A stretch of 64,000 nucleotides of DNA from Anodontia alba (taxonomy: Eukaryota; Mollusca; Bivalvia; Lucinida; Lucinidae): positions 40,301,207 through 40,365,206 of the forward strand of contig OZ024837.1 in assembly GCA_964016985.1 (NCBI GenBank). The letters are read 5' to 3'. Below, in pieces: positions 32,003 to 42,665 of this stretch. Numbering within the stretch: the stretch's first letter is position 1; each line of letters begins with the position of its first letter. The notes beneath the pieces were generated by a model. The model did not search any database. It saw nothing but the letters and a program-made list of their open reading frames with translations, and was not told the origin of the DNA. The position numbers were made by a program, and so were the translations under genes.

Positions 32003-33225
32003 CAATAATGGTCTGTAGTGTTCACCTGAGCTTAACAGATTTACATACTTAATTTCGAAGTTTCACAAAACTAGACTGTTCAAGATTTTTCTATAAATTT
32101 TATTTTAAAAAGACACATGACGGTTCTAAACAAACAACCCCCAGGCTTATAAATTGAACAATCTTGGTGCAAATCCACTAGACAAACTCAAACTCATCCA
32201 AGGTTTTATGACCGTCCTCATTACCTGCCCGTCTGATGAACAATTTGATAACTAGAAATTGTGTTTAAAAAAAAGACACTATGCCCCCCAATCATATGCT
32301 TGCCTCTAAAGATAATACAAGGTAAAAATGGCCCAATCTACACAGGGTCATAATTGCTTAAACGTTTTTAAAAGTTAATCAGGTCAACTTCTAATCACTA
32401 CCAATCTATTCATCAAGTTATGAGGCGCTAGCTTCAATAGTTTTTGAGATCTTTTGCTGGCAAGGGAAAAAGTTTGAGAGATATTTTGCTGGCAAGGAAA
32501 AAATGCCCAAAGTTACAAAGGGCCATTACTCATGAAATATTTTTAGAATTTATTCAAAAGAATCAGGTTATCTACTCATCATTATCAATCAATTTAATAA
32601 GTTTCAATGCTCTAGCTCCAACATTTTTTTAAATATTCTGCTGACAAGGTAAAAATGTCCAAAATTACAAAGGACCATAACTCATGAAATAATTTTTTAA
32701 AATTATTTCAAAAGTTAATCAGATCGTCTACTCGTCACTACCAGTCTATTCATCAAGTTTCAAAGCTCTAGCTTCAATAGTTTTTGAGATACATGTAGTT
32801 GAATGAAGTCTCTATCAGCCAGACTATATTTTTGCCATATTACATCTCTGGGAGTCTGAAAGAACAGGTAACTCATGCAAGTGGTCTGATCTGGTTGAAA
32901 CTTTGTGCAAGATTTATGTCCAGCTTCATTAATAGCAAGTTTGATATAGATCTGATCATAAAACAAAATCGCTGTTGCACGCTGCTTGGACAACATTTTC
33001 ACCACAATATGTGTATGGGACTTTTTTGGTTGCTATAGCATCCTAGGTTTTCATTGGGTTACCATGAAAAGTGAAGCTCCACCAAAGGCATGCTATATAT
33101 GAGAAATGATTTAGATCGGCCTGCAGACTGCAGATATAACTGATTAAAGGTAATGACGGATGACTGATGGATGAAGAATGGACTACCACCCTATAAGCTC
33201 CCCATGAGCCTTCAGTCCAGGTGAG

Positions 33226-33262
<37 letters not shown>
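31998..33262 (+). repeat. Tandem-repeat element with inverted ends and poly-A tail
   Basis: Left end GTGTTCACCTGAGCTTAACA and right end GTCCAGGTGAGCTAAAA are inverted. The interior has about four units of 140 bp with CTCTAGCTTCAATAGTTTTTGAGAT, GGCAAGGAAAAAATGCCCAA and TTACAAAGGGCCAT. It ends in about 35 A. The right-end motif equals that of the 5660-6220 element. Confidence 0.75.
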
Positions 33263-33267
<5 letters not shown>

Positions 33268-33930
33268 CAGTTCTACAAAGTTTCATCACTGGACTATCTA
33301 GTGTTATATTATTCAGGGCTCAAAATTTTTTCTTGGACTAACTCCTCCTGTAGGGCAAGTGGCCTCAAATTGTTACTTGCCCTTAAGCTGTACTCATCCT
33401 TAGTCTTATATTTGGTACTAAAAACAAACCTGTCCATAAAGTCATGGAATTTAGTTCATGTATTGAAGCGGGGTTTACTGTTGCTGTTTTGCTGTGGAAA
33501 CTCTACCTTCCAGAATTGAAATTTTAACTTGTCAGCAGATTTTGACATCTTTTTGTGACATTTTGGAGTGACTTTTAGAACTTTGTAATTATGCTAGGTA
33601 ATCCAAATTTTTCACTATTCACCCTTACTGCGAAAAAACATACCTTTCCTGTTTTTTCACTTGCCCTTAAAGAACATCTACTCATAAATATGAGCTGACA
33701 AGTGCAAATTTCAAGACCTAGTTATTACATGTAACAATGACACTTTCTGCAATGAAAAGATTTCATATAAACAGTTCTTTCATTTGCAAAAGAATGTCGT
33801 AAGTTAGCAGTCTCACTTCAGTGAATATAGTTTTTACAATGGAAGTTCATCTACAATGTCTTTGAAGTAAGTCCATTATTATGTTGAAACCCTGCATCAG
33901 AGTTAAGCCAATGACTTATTGAGCTCTTTC
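33263..33930. other. no gene recognised; possible diverged repeat
   Basis: ACTTGCCCTTAA occurs twice (about 33374 and 33660) in similar context, hinting at an old foldback. The 72-codon ORF is not convincing. Confidence 0.35.
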
Positions 33931-33935
33931 AGAGT

Positions 33936-34396
33936 GGCCACCCTCAGTCAGAATCAAAATTCCCCGACATTTCACTGACTTTTCCCTGACCCAATTCTAT
34001 TTTTCCCTGACCAAAATGCTGAAAATTTAATGGGCTTTTTCTCATCTTGCAGAAAGTAAATGATTCATTCTATTTTAACACATATAAATATACCGCCCTA
34101 ATTGTTCGGTAAAAAAAAATAAAATATTGTCAAAATTTTGGGCAATCATTTTCTAGAATGAGCATTAATTTGTAGCAATGCGGAGTGAGTGAAAAAAAAA
34201 ACAAAAAAAAACAAGACTTTCAGTCACTCAAAATGGATAAAATACCTGCCACAGCCTAACAAGTTTGGGCCAAAATTAGGAATTTCCCTGACTTCCTTAG
34301 TATTTAAATTTCCCTGATCATTTCGCAAAATTCCCTGACTTTTCCCTGACCTTGGAAGAAAAAGTAAGATTTCCCTGACCAGTAGGCACCCTGTAT
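33936..34396. mobile_element. TTCCCTGAC-rich foldback element
   Basis: AGTGGCCACCCTCAGTCAG at the left and ACCAGTAGGCACCCTGTA at the right. Both flanks carry repeated TTTTCCCTGAC words (at least nine), which are on the same strand at both ends. Confidence 0.55.
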
Positions 34397-34499
34397 TTGG
34401 ATAGAATTCATCAGGTCCGGTCCAGTAGTAGCCAAGTTCATTAACATGCACAAAGACAGTTCTGCTCATTATTTGTAATTCTGTTCATTTTATCAATAC

Positions 34500-34770
34500 A
34501 GTAACAATTATACTGCTGTTGGATTAACATATCCTGGTCTGCATGTAAAATGTCTTTTAGATGTTGGTGCAGAGTGCACAAATCCAATTCCCATATCTAG
34601 AGAGGCTGGTTTTATCACTGACTAACAGCTGGTACTGGAAAGCAGAAAAAACACCTCTGGAGCTCCACTTTGAAGATGGAAAACCTGCAATTAAAAAAGA
34701 TATGTTTTTCTTATTAGTCTGTTGTTCATATAGGGTGAGACCTTTCAAAGAAGGGGTGTACTGTTAAAGG
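34500..34770 (+). pseudogene. Protein-like block with frameshift, family unknown
   Basis: After a CAATACAG acceptor-like site, one frame reads GLTYPGLHVKCLLDVGAECT and PIPISREAGFITD, then stops at TAA (about 34622). One base shifted, it continues NSWYWKAEKTPLELHFEDGK and PAIKKDMFF. The hand-over within a few bases suggests one ancestral coding sequence with a frameshift. LLDVGAECT is loosely like the LLDxGA motif of retroelement aspartic proteases, but that is too short to assign. Confidence 0.3.
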
Positions 34771-34957
34771 AAAAAATAAATTGCTCCAGTGGGTAAAAGC
34801 AATTTCTTTCCTTTACGAGTAATCCCCCATTGAAAGGGGAGGAAACACTTCAATGGCAGGGTGATGTCTTTTGGATGTATCCATTCACCTATAGGGATAA
34901 AACAGCAAAGCTTCAGGTTTTTCACTATTATATGCATAATGTTAAACTATAATACCC

Positions 34958-35555
34958 CACCATAATCGTGCTACGGGCAGATAACTGTCAAACACTGACA
35001 AAAAAAAAAAATTTGCCCATTAGCAATCCCAAACCAGGGCTCCTTAATATCAATACATGAACCAAGTTTGTTAAATCCCCTGACATTTACATGTTATTGT
35101 CAGGAAACGAAAATATGGGCAGGTCTCGGGCAGATAACTCTGTCGAAGTTTGATGAAATTTGCGCATTAGCAATCCCAAACCAGAGCTCTACAATATCAA
35201 TACACATACCAAGTTTTGTGAAAATCCACTGATGTTTACTCAAGAAATCATCTGGACACTAAATATGGATGGACGGACAGATGTGTGACAGACGGATGTT
35301 CTAACAAATGGATAGTTATGTGGCTACCATCACTATTTTAGCATACATATGCGGCTAAAAAATGGCCACCTAACAGTAAAAAAGCCACATAAAAGACTAA
35401 TTTTATGTGGCCAACGGAGTAAATCCCATTGAAATACATTGCAATTGTCCATAATTCTTAGCCATCTAACTACCCATTTGTGGGTGCGCAGACAGACACA
35501 CTGACGTCCAATGTGAAACCATAAAACCCTGCCATTATCGTGTGGCGGAGTCTAA
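34958..35555. mobile_element. Foldback element with internal duplicate
   Basis: ACCCCACCATAATCGTGCTACG at the left and AACCCTGCCATTATCGTGTG at the right; internal block CAATCCCAAACCAGGGCTCC is repeated near 35172. The outer blocks are direct, not inverted, so it may be a tandem pair. Confidence 0.5.
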
Positions 35556-35631
35556 AAAGTGATGCATGGTTCATTTTATAAAATCATAAAGTGAAAAGGG
35601 ATAAATTTACATATAAGATATTTCTGCTTAC

Positions 35632-35753
35632 CATTCCTGAACAAAACTGAGCATGTCATCAATGATCTATGTGATGGTCTTTTCTGGCATATCCCCTTTC
35701 AGTTCCAGTGTCTTGAAGGTCTTCAGTGGCTCGCTGTATGCCGAATAGAATTC
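35632..35753 (-). pseudogene. Putative exon with in-frame TAG, product unknown
   Basis: Minus strand: acceptor ATTTTTCAG (AG at 35754-35755), donor G|GTAAGC (GT at 35630-35631). Between them the frame reads EFYSAYSEPLKTFKTLELKG, DMPEKTIT, TAG, IIDDMLSFVQEW. Everything but the TAG looks like coding sequence with helix-forming residues. CAG or AAG to TAG is a single-base change. It may be a relic exon, a sequence error, or a real exon with a different frame. Confidence 0.4.
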
Positions 35754-35890
35754 CTGAAAAATATCACCACACATAAATTAAATGTCACCTTATGTCAGTT
35801 GAATCCTTTTAACATAATAAACATGGTGGCTTGAAGCTAAATTTTGCTTAACATATTAAGATACTTCAACTATGTTGTTAATTACATGTA

Positions 35891-36203
35891 CAGTTGACTC
35901 TCGTTATCTCAAATTCCAAGGGACTCTTTGAAATACTTTGAGATATCCATAGCTCGACATATCAGATTTGCAGAAGAGAGGAAAACATAATTCCAACAAC
36001 CACATTCAGCAAATTTATATGTAACTGGACTTTTTAGTTTAGAGATATATTGAAAATATTGTGGAAATTGTGGACCAATTTCTCCTCTTTTCAACAATAT
36101 TTTTTAACCTGTTGTAAGATTTTCATGTTTAGCCAGGGACAAGATTTTCACTTCGAGATAAGCGGTTATTCGAGATAAGCAAGGTCCAGATAATGATCAA
36201 CTG
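35891..36203. mobile_element. pogo-like MITE, copy 3, TA-flanked
   Basis: CAGTTGACTCTCGTTATCTC at the left and ATAATGATCAACTG at the right, TA outside both (35889-35890 and 36204-36205). Internal AGATAAGCGGTTATTCGAGA matches the 21948 copy. Confidence 0.92.
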
Positions 36204-36370
36204 TACTGCAATGCTAATGCCGGCAGACCTATACTGACCTTTCACATATGGTACTATTTGCATAAGTTATGTACTATGCACATACTTTGGTATGTGTTGA
36301 GCAATACATTCTAGTATGTGCTGTGCACATATACTGGAATGCTTTGCACATATTTTGTTATAATTTATGT

Positions 36371-36640
36371 GCTGTGCATAGGGCTGGCTAATCAGAGTTG
36401 AAAAGATGATTAACATGATAATCAGTCCTGCCATTGTGATTGATAATCGATTAGTAATCACTGGTCATAATTTTACCTGTCGTCTCAGCATGACTCTTAC
36501 TATATGTTATACTTTACTGCACTTTACCTTGCCCTGACAGGCCTGAGCAAACAGTGTAGACCCAGATGAAAATGTGATGTCTCATCAGGGTATACACTGT
36601 TTTCCACTCATTCAGCTATTATTAGATACAACATTGTAGA
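36371..36640. mobile_element. TIR element GGCTGGCTAATCAG with family J hairpin, copy 1
   Basis: GGGCTGGCTAATCAGAGTTG, TGATAATCGATTAGTAATCA, then AAACAGTGTAGACCCAGATG and its inverse, CACTCATTCAGCTATT. The same block order occurs reversed at 41930-42177. Confidence 0.7.
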
Positions 36641-36654
36641 GGCATAACGATTCA

Positions 36655-37045
36655 TTAAAATTGTATCGTATCATGATACTTTTTCTCACGATACGAATAT
36701 TGTATCGTGAGGCTAGTATCGCAATACCTGACGATACGCCCAAAAGTACAATTTCCAAAGAAAATAGGAGTTTTAACATATTTCAAGACCATTTTTATAA
36801 CAAATTACAAAGATCTTAACTGTTACTGAAATACATTGATCACTTATATGACAAAATGGGTCATCTTACACAGGCATTTTTACACAATAATGAACCTCTG
36901 AGACGGTTTTGAACCTGTTTTCCAAGAGTATCAAACCTTTCAACCTCTGACTTATGCATGAAAGTAGTATCGTGATATGTATCGAATCGTTAGGCAAGTA
37001 TCGCGATACTTATCGTATCGTGAGCTAACTGTATCGTTACAGCCA
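36655..37045. mobile_element. Foldback element rich in GTATCGTGATAC words
   Basis: CATAACGATTCATTAAAATT at the left, AACTGTATCGTTACAGCC at the right. Subterminal GTATCGTATCATGATAC and CGATACTTATCGTATCGTGA are on both sides, with an unrelated AT-rich middle. Confidence 0.7.
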
Positions 37046-37229
37046 TACAACATTGGGTAGTAAGTTGTACTTGTTCAAATTTTAGTTAAGTATGGTAAGG
37101 AGTTGAGGTGTCTGAATACTATGGGTAAATACTGTAATGTAGCAGAAACAGAAATCAAATGATACAATGTATTTCTTTGTCCCAACTTGCTTTTTCACAC
37201 TTGTAAATACTGTTAAATGTGGCTTTAAA

Positions 37230-37380
37230 TCTTAGCACTCTGAGTAAAATTACAGCAGACATTTTAAAATATTTTTCTTATTTTCCCAGAAAACAGGTTT
37301 AGACAGTTTGCATGTAATGTCAAAACCTGCTTTACGGGAAAAGTAAGAAAAATATTGTTCTTGCATTTGGAAAAGAAATT
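37230..37380. mobile_element. Family L foldback
   Basis: CAGCAGACATTTTAAAATATTTTTC, AGAAAACAGG ... CCTGCTTTACGGGAAAAGTAAG. Confidence 0.6.
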
Positions 37381-37965
37381 GCAAAACTTCTGCAACAATG
37401 CCTCAGGTTCAGCCAATTAAAGAAAAATTTTCCAACTTGCTAGAGTTAGCAAGTGATGGAAATTGCAGCTTGCTTTTTGATCAAATTCACCAGCATTTAG
37501 CAAGTCAGCAAGTGCTATAATTGATCCCTGCTGGCCTATCAGTCAGTAACCTTGAGTATAGTGGTCTGTCACATGGAGACAATACCGGAATATTGGTCAG
37601 CGACAGAGTAAACCCAGACCTATGGCATGTTCTCATAATTCCGTTTACCTTCTTAGAATAATACGAAAACAAATCTTTCTTAAATGTATGCCACATTAAA
37701 ATTAATAAGAAATGACTAACATTATAGCTGATTTTGAAGAAAATCAGTTTTCACTTACAATTTTATGCATAAAAATCAAAATTTGTCACAAAATGCTAAA
37801 TATTTGGAGTATCATTCAGTGAATTAGTCAATGATGTAGGGTATGGAAGGTCTGGAGTTTATGCTAGAGTATCAACATATTTTTAAGTATGGCCTGAAAC
37901 ATTATTGTGGAAAGTCATGTTAAGTGATGATTGTTTAAAAAAAAAAATAAATCTGTGTGTTAGTT
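37381..37965. other. no gene recognised
   Basis: AT-rich sequence. The 63-codon minus-strand ORF at 37505 has no recognisable domain. Confidence 0.4.
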
Positions 37966-37977
37966 AAAAGTACTTGG

Positions 37978-38117
37978 TTTGTTTGTGTTGAGGTTTTACG
38001 GCCCAGTCAACCCAATGGGGTCATGTCGAGCGCGGTCAGTTTACCTAACCACACGTTTACTGGGCAGGCTTAGTCCTCTAAGCAGTTAACCAGTATTGTG
38101 TACATTTTTTTGCCAGA
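37978..38117 (-). mobile_element. SINE family 1, 5'-truncated, 12-bp TSD
   Basis: Only the 3' 140 bp of the SINE is present (TTTGTTTGTGTTGAGGTTTT to GTACATTTTTTTGCCAG). AAAAGTACTTGG flanks both sides exactly (37966-37977 and 38118-38129). Confidence 0.92.
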
Positions 38118-38129
38118 AAAAGTACTTGG

Positions 38130-38870
38130 ATTGAATAAGATCAAGGTCTACTGAGATAATGTTGAATCTGACAACTGGAATGCCCCCCAATTTTGCTACC
38201 ACCCTCACCCCTGCGGGCCCCCGTAGCCTAGTGGATAACAGAACCGACTCTTAATCCATTAGGTTTCTCACCGCTGCAGTTGGTGCCTCCCTTGGGTCAT
38301 TTGTGGGAAAGCCAAGTTATGGATGGTCAGCTGTTTTTGTTTTTTTTTTTTTTTTCTGCAGGTTCTCCGGTTTTCGCCCACTTTTGATGAACGATCAGCT
38401 CGATTTAAGTGAAATATTCTTGAAAGGGTCCGATTTAAGTGAAATATTCTTGAAAGGGTCGTAAAACCCAAATCCCCATCAAATTACCGTTAAGAACTGT
38501 TTGGAAAGTCTATTATTTTCACTCTAGATTTGCAATAATACTCAGATATCAGTGGAGCTTTTTCTACTTTCGTTTCAACCGGATGTCACGTTGCGCGCGC
38601 GCAAGGTATACGTTCTTCTGGAATACCACCGAAAATACTGACAAAACTATTGTGTGTTTTTTTCTTACCTTAAAATCTCGTCTATGCCTGATTTTTATTT
38701 GTTTTTAGCATGGAAACGTGATATCTGTTAGGTTTAACAGTTGCTGTCACTGGGTGATTGTAAACAAACGCTGAAAACGGAAGTGACGTATTTAAAGGTT
38801 CATATTCACAATTTCCGGTTACACAAAAAAATCAGCCTTAGTATAGCAATTTTTGAATAGAACAGAATAC
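38130..38870. other. no gene recognised; possible tRNA-like relic
   Basis: GCCCCCGTAGCCTAGTGGATAA (about 38217) resembles a tRNA A box, but no B box follows at the right distance. A 30-bp direct duplication, CGATTTAAGTGAAATATTCT with flanks, is at 38399-38460. Confidence 0.35.
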
Positions 38871-38878
38871 TACCATAA

Positions 38879-38933
38879 AGCAACCAACTCTCGTTGTTGC
38901 CGCTTCGCGGCAACAACTCGTTGGTTGGTTGCT
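38879..38933. repeat. Strong hairpin (AGCAACCAACTCTCGTTGTTGCCGC)
   Basis: Arms AGCAACCAAC..TTGTTGCCGC and GCGGCAACAA..GTTGGTTGCT with a TTC loop. About 25 bp of stem including an internal asymmetry. Confidence 0.8.
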
Positions 38934-38961
38934 ATTACAAATAGTATGCTTCATGCGATTA

Positions 38962-38965
<4 letters not shown>

Positions 38966-39001
<36 letters not shown>

Positions 39002-39258
39002 GGCGGGCGGGCAGGCAGACTGCTTACAAGGTGGATAGATAGATAGGTAGATAGGTAGGCAAGCATGCAGGCAAACAGATAGACAGACAGACAGACACAC
39101 ACACAGATAGATAGATAGATAGATAGATGGATAAATGGGTTGGTTGGTGGGTGGGTGTGTATGTGAGTCAGTTGATGGATTAAGATAAGACTTTTTATTT
39201 AAGAACGGCATGATAGATGTATAAATTATTTGATAGACAGACAGACAGACAGACAGAC

Positions 39259-39300
<42 letters not shown>

Positions 39301-39302
39301 AT
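38966..39302. repeat. (GA)n, (GGGC)n, (GATA)n/(GACA)n microsatellite cluster
   Basis: (GA)16, GGCGGGCGGGC, then alternating GATA and GACA tetranucleotides twice, separated by GGTTGGTGGGTGGGTG. The long minus-strand ORF (136 codons, YLSI repeats) is an artefact of tetranucleotides. Confidence 0.97.
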
Positions 39303-40080
39303 GTGTTGGTGGGTGGGTATGTGTCAGTAGATTCTACTACATGCGGTACATTACCCTTCATTGCGGTATGACTTCTTGATAAGGGAAGCTACTCTTAAAA
39401 ATTAAGGTGGATATAGAAAAATAAACAACGATAGAATAAATCAACAAATTTGTGGAAATGTAGATGTCATGGAAAATTCTTAGAAATAGTAATTTCATTG
39501 GATGACATTTTAAAAGGTATATGCATTGTCAGTGTAGTGAAAATGTACCTAAAATTTTGATTGCCTCTTATATGTGCATCTAATTATAGTGGGTGGGGTA
39601 TTGTGGATGATGTGGAAGGTATGACATCAACATTGATTCCGCGGAATAATTATGATTTAGTATGTTTAGGAAGAACAAAGCTCAAGATAACAGGAGGTAT
39701 CCACAAAATATTTTTCAGTGGTAACATGTTAAGGGTACTCAGTGCTTTGGTGAGGTTCTGATTATGCCCAAATTCAACAATGTTTGTTTTCATGGACAAA
39801 TAAGAAACATATCAGTGCTTTTTGGTTGAAAAAAAAATGTGGGAGAAAGCACTTTAAACCTTATTTAAGGAGGAACAGATTTACCCATTTCAACACCTCT
39901 GGTATTTAGTAAAACAATGGGAAAGATAACCAACAGGACTAACTTGTATTAACATCCTGCTTGCAAATCAGGTACTCTACATGTACCCACCCCTCCTTTT
40001 CCAATTTTAAAACATCAGACATCAACTGAACATGCTATCATCTTCAAGCCTTTCAGCATATCATTCAACACAGTTGCTGA
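39303..40080. other. no gene recognised
   Basis: A 66-codon plus-strand ORF (39561-39761) has an ATTATAG acceptor-like site before TGGGTGGGGTATTGTGGATG, but no recognisable family. Confidence 0.35.
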
Positions 40081-40084
40081 CAAA

Positions 40085-40600
40085 ATGGCATATGCAAACA
40101 ATGCAAACATAGATCAGACTGCTCCTGAAGGAAGGAGCAGTCTGTCAGGATTTACATTATTTGCCATTCTACTGAATATTTTAAGAAACAAGTCGGCCTC
40201 GGTGGCTCAGTTGGATGCGCCGTCCGACTGGAGACCAGGAGGTCGCGGGTTCAACCCCCGCCAAGGTCGGTAACATTCTTTCGTGGAGATTGATCATGAA
40301 ATATTTTCTACGGTCATTCTCTCCCTTCCGCTGATTCAAGAAGGGCAGTTGTCAGTTTCTGGTGAAAGAATGTGCACAATACTGGTTAACCGCTTAGAGG
40401 ACTAAGCCTGCCCAGTAAACGTGTGGTTAGGTAAACTGACCGCGCTCGACATGACCCCATTGGGTTGACTGGGCTGTAAAACCTCAACACAAACAAACAA
40501 ACAATAAGAAACAAGTGCATAGAAAGCTTCAGGCCAAAAAAGTATGGAATAAAGTGTACAAAATTTAAGGACATTTACCATGTTTACTGCAGGTAACATA
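40085..40600. mobile_element. Family J element split by a SINE
   Basis: ACATAGATCAGACTGCTCCT-GAAGG-AGGAGCAGTCTGTCAGGAT hairpin, then ATTCTACTGAATATTTTAAG. This is interrupted at 40193 and resumed at 40505 with AAGAAACAAGTGCATAGAAA, as in the uninterrupted copy at 47699-47830. Confidence 0.8.
40194..40504 (+). mobile_element. tRNA-derived SINE family 1, full length, 12-bp TSD
   Basis: Head: GTGGCTCAGTTGGATGCG (A box) and CGCGGGTTCAACCCCCGC (B box), with tRNA-like spacing and a CGTCCGACTGGAGACCAGG middle. Body: GGAGATTGATCATGAAATAT, AGAAGGGCAGTTGTCAGTTT, GACCGCGCTCGACATGACCC; tail (CAAA)n. TAAGAAACAAGT flanks both ends (40182-40193 and 40505-40516). Pol III promoter boxes are intact. Related copies: 16984, 37978, 44011, 59463 and 62875. 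Confidence 0.95.
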
Positions 40601-41280
40601 AATTTCTTATTTCTCCACAAAAATGTAGTCTTCTTCTTCTTGAGGGAAAAGGTTAGCCGTCTTCTTGAGTCTATATAAAGGACCTGTTAAGAGGATAGAA
40701 CAGCCATCCTCTTGCAGTAAAAGCAGTTAAAACAGTAAAAGTCCACTATATACAGTCCTCCATATACAGTTTAAACAAGAAGAATGGCTGTTTATGGAGC
40801 AACGAAGACAGCTGCATCAGTGGCTTAGACAGCAGTGATGAACTCCTCAAGAGTCGGACTGTCTGTGACTGTAGCCTGCCGTCTGCTGCACTCCTGTAAG
40901 ATTCTTGGATAAAAGAGTATTTGTAGACTTGTTGAGCAGCTGCTGGTTGATAAATACTGTGTCCACCCCTTTGTTGCCGAGATGGATATAGTGTTTGATG
41001 ATCCATGTGTGCTGGTAATATACATGTATGCCAATAGCAGTATGCAGATAAGACTGGAATACTATCTGAATTTATTCTGTTAACATTAGTGTTGTTTTGA
41101 TAATCACCAACTATTGAAAACTTGTTGCCGAGCCAAAGTTCAGCAACAATTGAAGATTTTCACCATAAACTGCTACCATAGACTGCTTGAAAGCTGTTCT
41201 TGGAGGAAACCCATGTTCGATTATTTTGGTAGTATTTGTTTAGTAGCAGCTGTTCATCTAATCAAAGGGAGATACACATT
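40601..41280. other. no gene recognised
   Basis: Two overlapping minus-strand ORFs (69 and 86 codons, 40746-41034) lack recognisable domains; no splice pairing was found. Confidence 0.4.
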
Positions 41281-41282
41281 CA

Positions 41283-41625
41283 CAGTATCAAAATGGTGGA
41301 CAATGCGGTGTTCTATCAAGTACCCACAATCTATGTTTTGAGCAGAAATTAGAAAGAATTTGTATGTTGTTTAGCTTAAAAATGGCAGTTTTACTCCATA
41401 AATGAGAATTTAAGAATATAGAGGTTAAATGATTGGAAGTGAGAGAAGCAATTTGATTACCTGGACTTCCAGATATCATATTAGAGTTAGGAAGTCCTGG
41501 GACTTCCTGAATTCGACAGTCAGTGCAAGCACTGTACACATTAGAAGTACCTTGCCAAGTAACTTCTAATGAATACCAACAAAGTACATTTTTATGGAGT
41601 ATGTAATGAAGAAAATTATCCAAAA
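41283..41625. mobile_element. Degenerate B/C-type MITE
   Basis: TATCAAGTACCCACAATCTATG then AAATTAGAAAGAATTT at the left. At the right is a C-type foldback, ATTAGAAGTACCTTGCCAAGTAACTTCTAAT. The 111-codon ORF over it is repeat-derived. Confidence 0.6.
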
Positions 41626-41704
41626 GTTTATGTCATCAAACACTCCACCTTACCAAATCCTCAGGTGAATGATAAAAGAAAAAAAAAAGCAATATGATTC
41701 TTAA

Positions 41705-42177
41705 GGCTGGCACGATTAATCAGATAATCGATTAATTGATCGATAAATTCCACAAAAATGATTATCATTACGGATTTGCTACATGTAATAATCAATCAGT
41801 TAATTTCTGTGTCTCTTACATGTACTTAACCTATTTACCATTAATATTCAGACACCTCAACTTCTTACCATACTTAATCTAAAATTTGGACAAGTATAAA
41901 TTCCTCCCCATTGTTATGTCTAAAATAGCTGGATGAGTGGCAAACAGTGTAGACCCTGATGAGACGCCGTGTTTGCGGCATCTCCTCTGGGTCTACACTG
42001 TTAGCTCCGGCCTTTCAGGTCAAATGCATATAGTAAAGCACAACATATGGTTAGAGTCATGCTCAGACAGACAGGTAAAATTATGATAAAATCTTCCTTG
42101 ATTATTTATCGATTATTGATCGCAATGGCAGGACTGATAATCGGTTATCTTTTCTGCTCTGATTAGCCAGCCTTAAT
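41705..42177. mobile_element. TIR element GGCTGGC with family J hairpin, copy 2
   Basis: TAAGGCTGGCACGATTAATC at the left and GATTAGCCAGCCTTA at the right are inverted. Inside are ATCGATTAATTGATCGAT and the J hairpin GTAGACCCTGATGAGACGCC...GGCATCTCCTCTGGGTCTAC. Confidence 0.8.
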
Positions 42178-42284
42178 GATTCTGCAATGGTCCATTATGA
42201 TGTCCATTGCTGTATATGTACTTACATGTACCATATTTAATTGGGGTGGTCGGGTGGTGCGAAGGTTACATGTACCATATTTAA

Positions 42285-42577
42285 TGGGGGTGGTCGGGTG
42301 GTGCGAAGGTGTCGTGTATCTGACATCACCAGGGTGTCCAACTGATATTGACTTACAGTTGGGCAAGGCCTGCTATCCTTGTAGCAGGTAAGGGTAGAGG
42401 GAGAATGTTTTTATTTTTTCTGTTTCTTCACTTTCATTCCTGCTCCTCTTTCTTCCCTGTTCCTCTCATTCCTCTCTTCTACTTTCTTTTCTATCTCTTC
42501 TCCTTTTCTCTGGGAGATGACACAAAACAACCCACAAGAGTTGACGTGTCGTAAAACCCCAACACAATCAATCAAAA
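42285..42577 (+). mobile_element. SINE-like family 2, copy 1, TSD and 44-bp 5' duplication
   Basis: GGGGTGGTCGGGTGGTGCGA, GTCGTGTATCTGACATCACC, ACAGTTGGGCAAGGCCTGC, a pyrimidine-rich middle, then GAGTTGACGTGTCGTAAAAC and CAACACAATCAATCAAAA. ACCATATTTAA flanks it (42274-42284 and 42578-42588). A 44-bp segment containing the left target site plus the first bases of the element is repeated immediately upstream (from about 42222 and again from 42266). Confidence 0.85.
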
Positions 42578-42665
42578 ACCATATTTAACCTAAATATTCA
42601 GCATAGTGCCTCCTTAGTACCGTATTTACCCTAAGTATTGAGACACCTTATCTACATGTCCTTAA

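Noticed and set aside
38217..38300. tRNA gene or SINE head (CCCCGTAGCCTAGTGGATAA)
   Set aside because: The A box is plausible but there is no B box at the proper distance and no acceptor-stem pairing that I can see.
38951..39361. 136-codon minus-strand ORF with YLSI repeats
   Set aside because: A reading of GATA/GACA tetranucleotide microsatellites.
39561..39761. ORF containing GWGIVDDVE, briefly considered as a sphingosine-kinase-like motif
   Set aside because: The match is only a few residues and the surrounding sequence does not resemble the family; no splice partner found.
40194..40270. Functional tRNA gene
   Set aside because: A and B boxes are present, but the sequence is the head of a dispersed SINE with target duplication and a conserved non-tRNA body.
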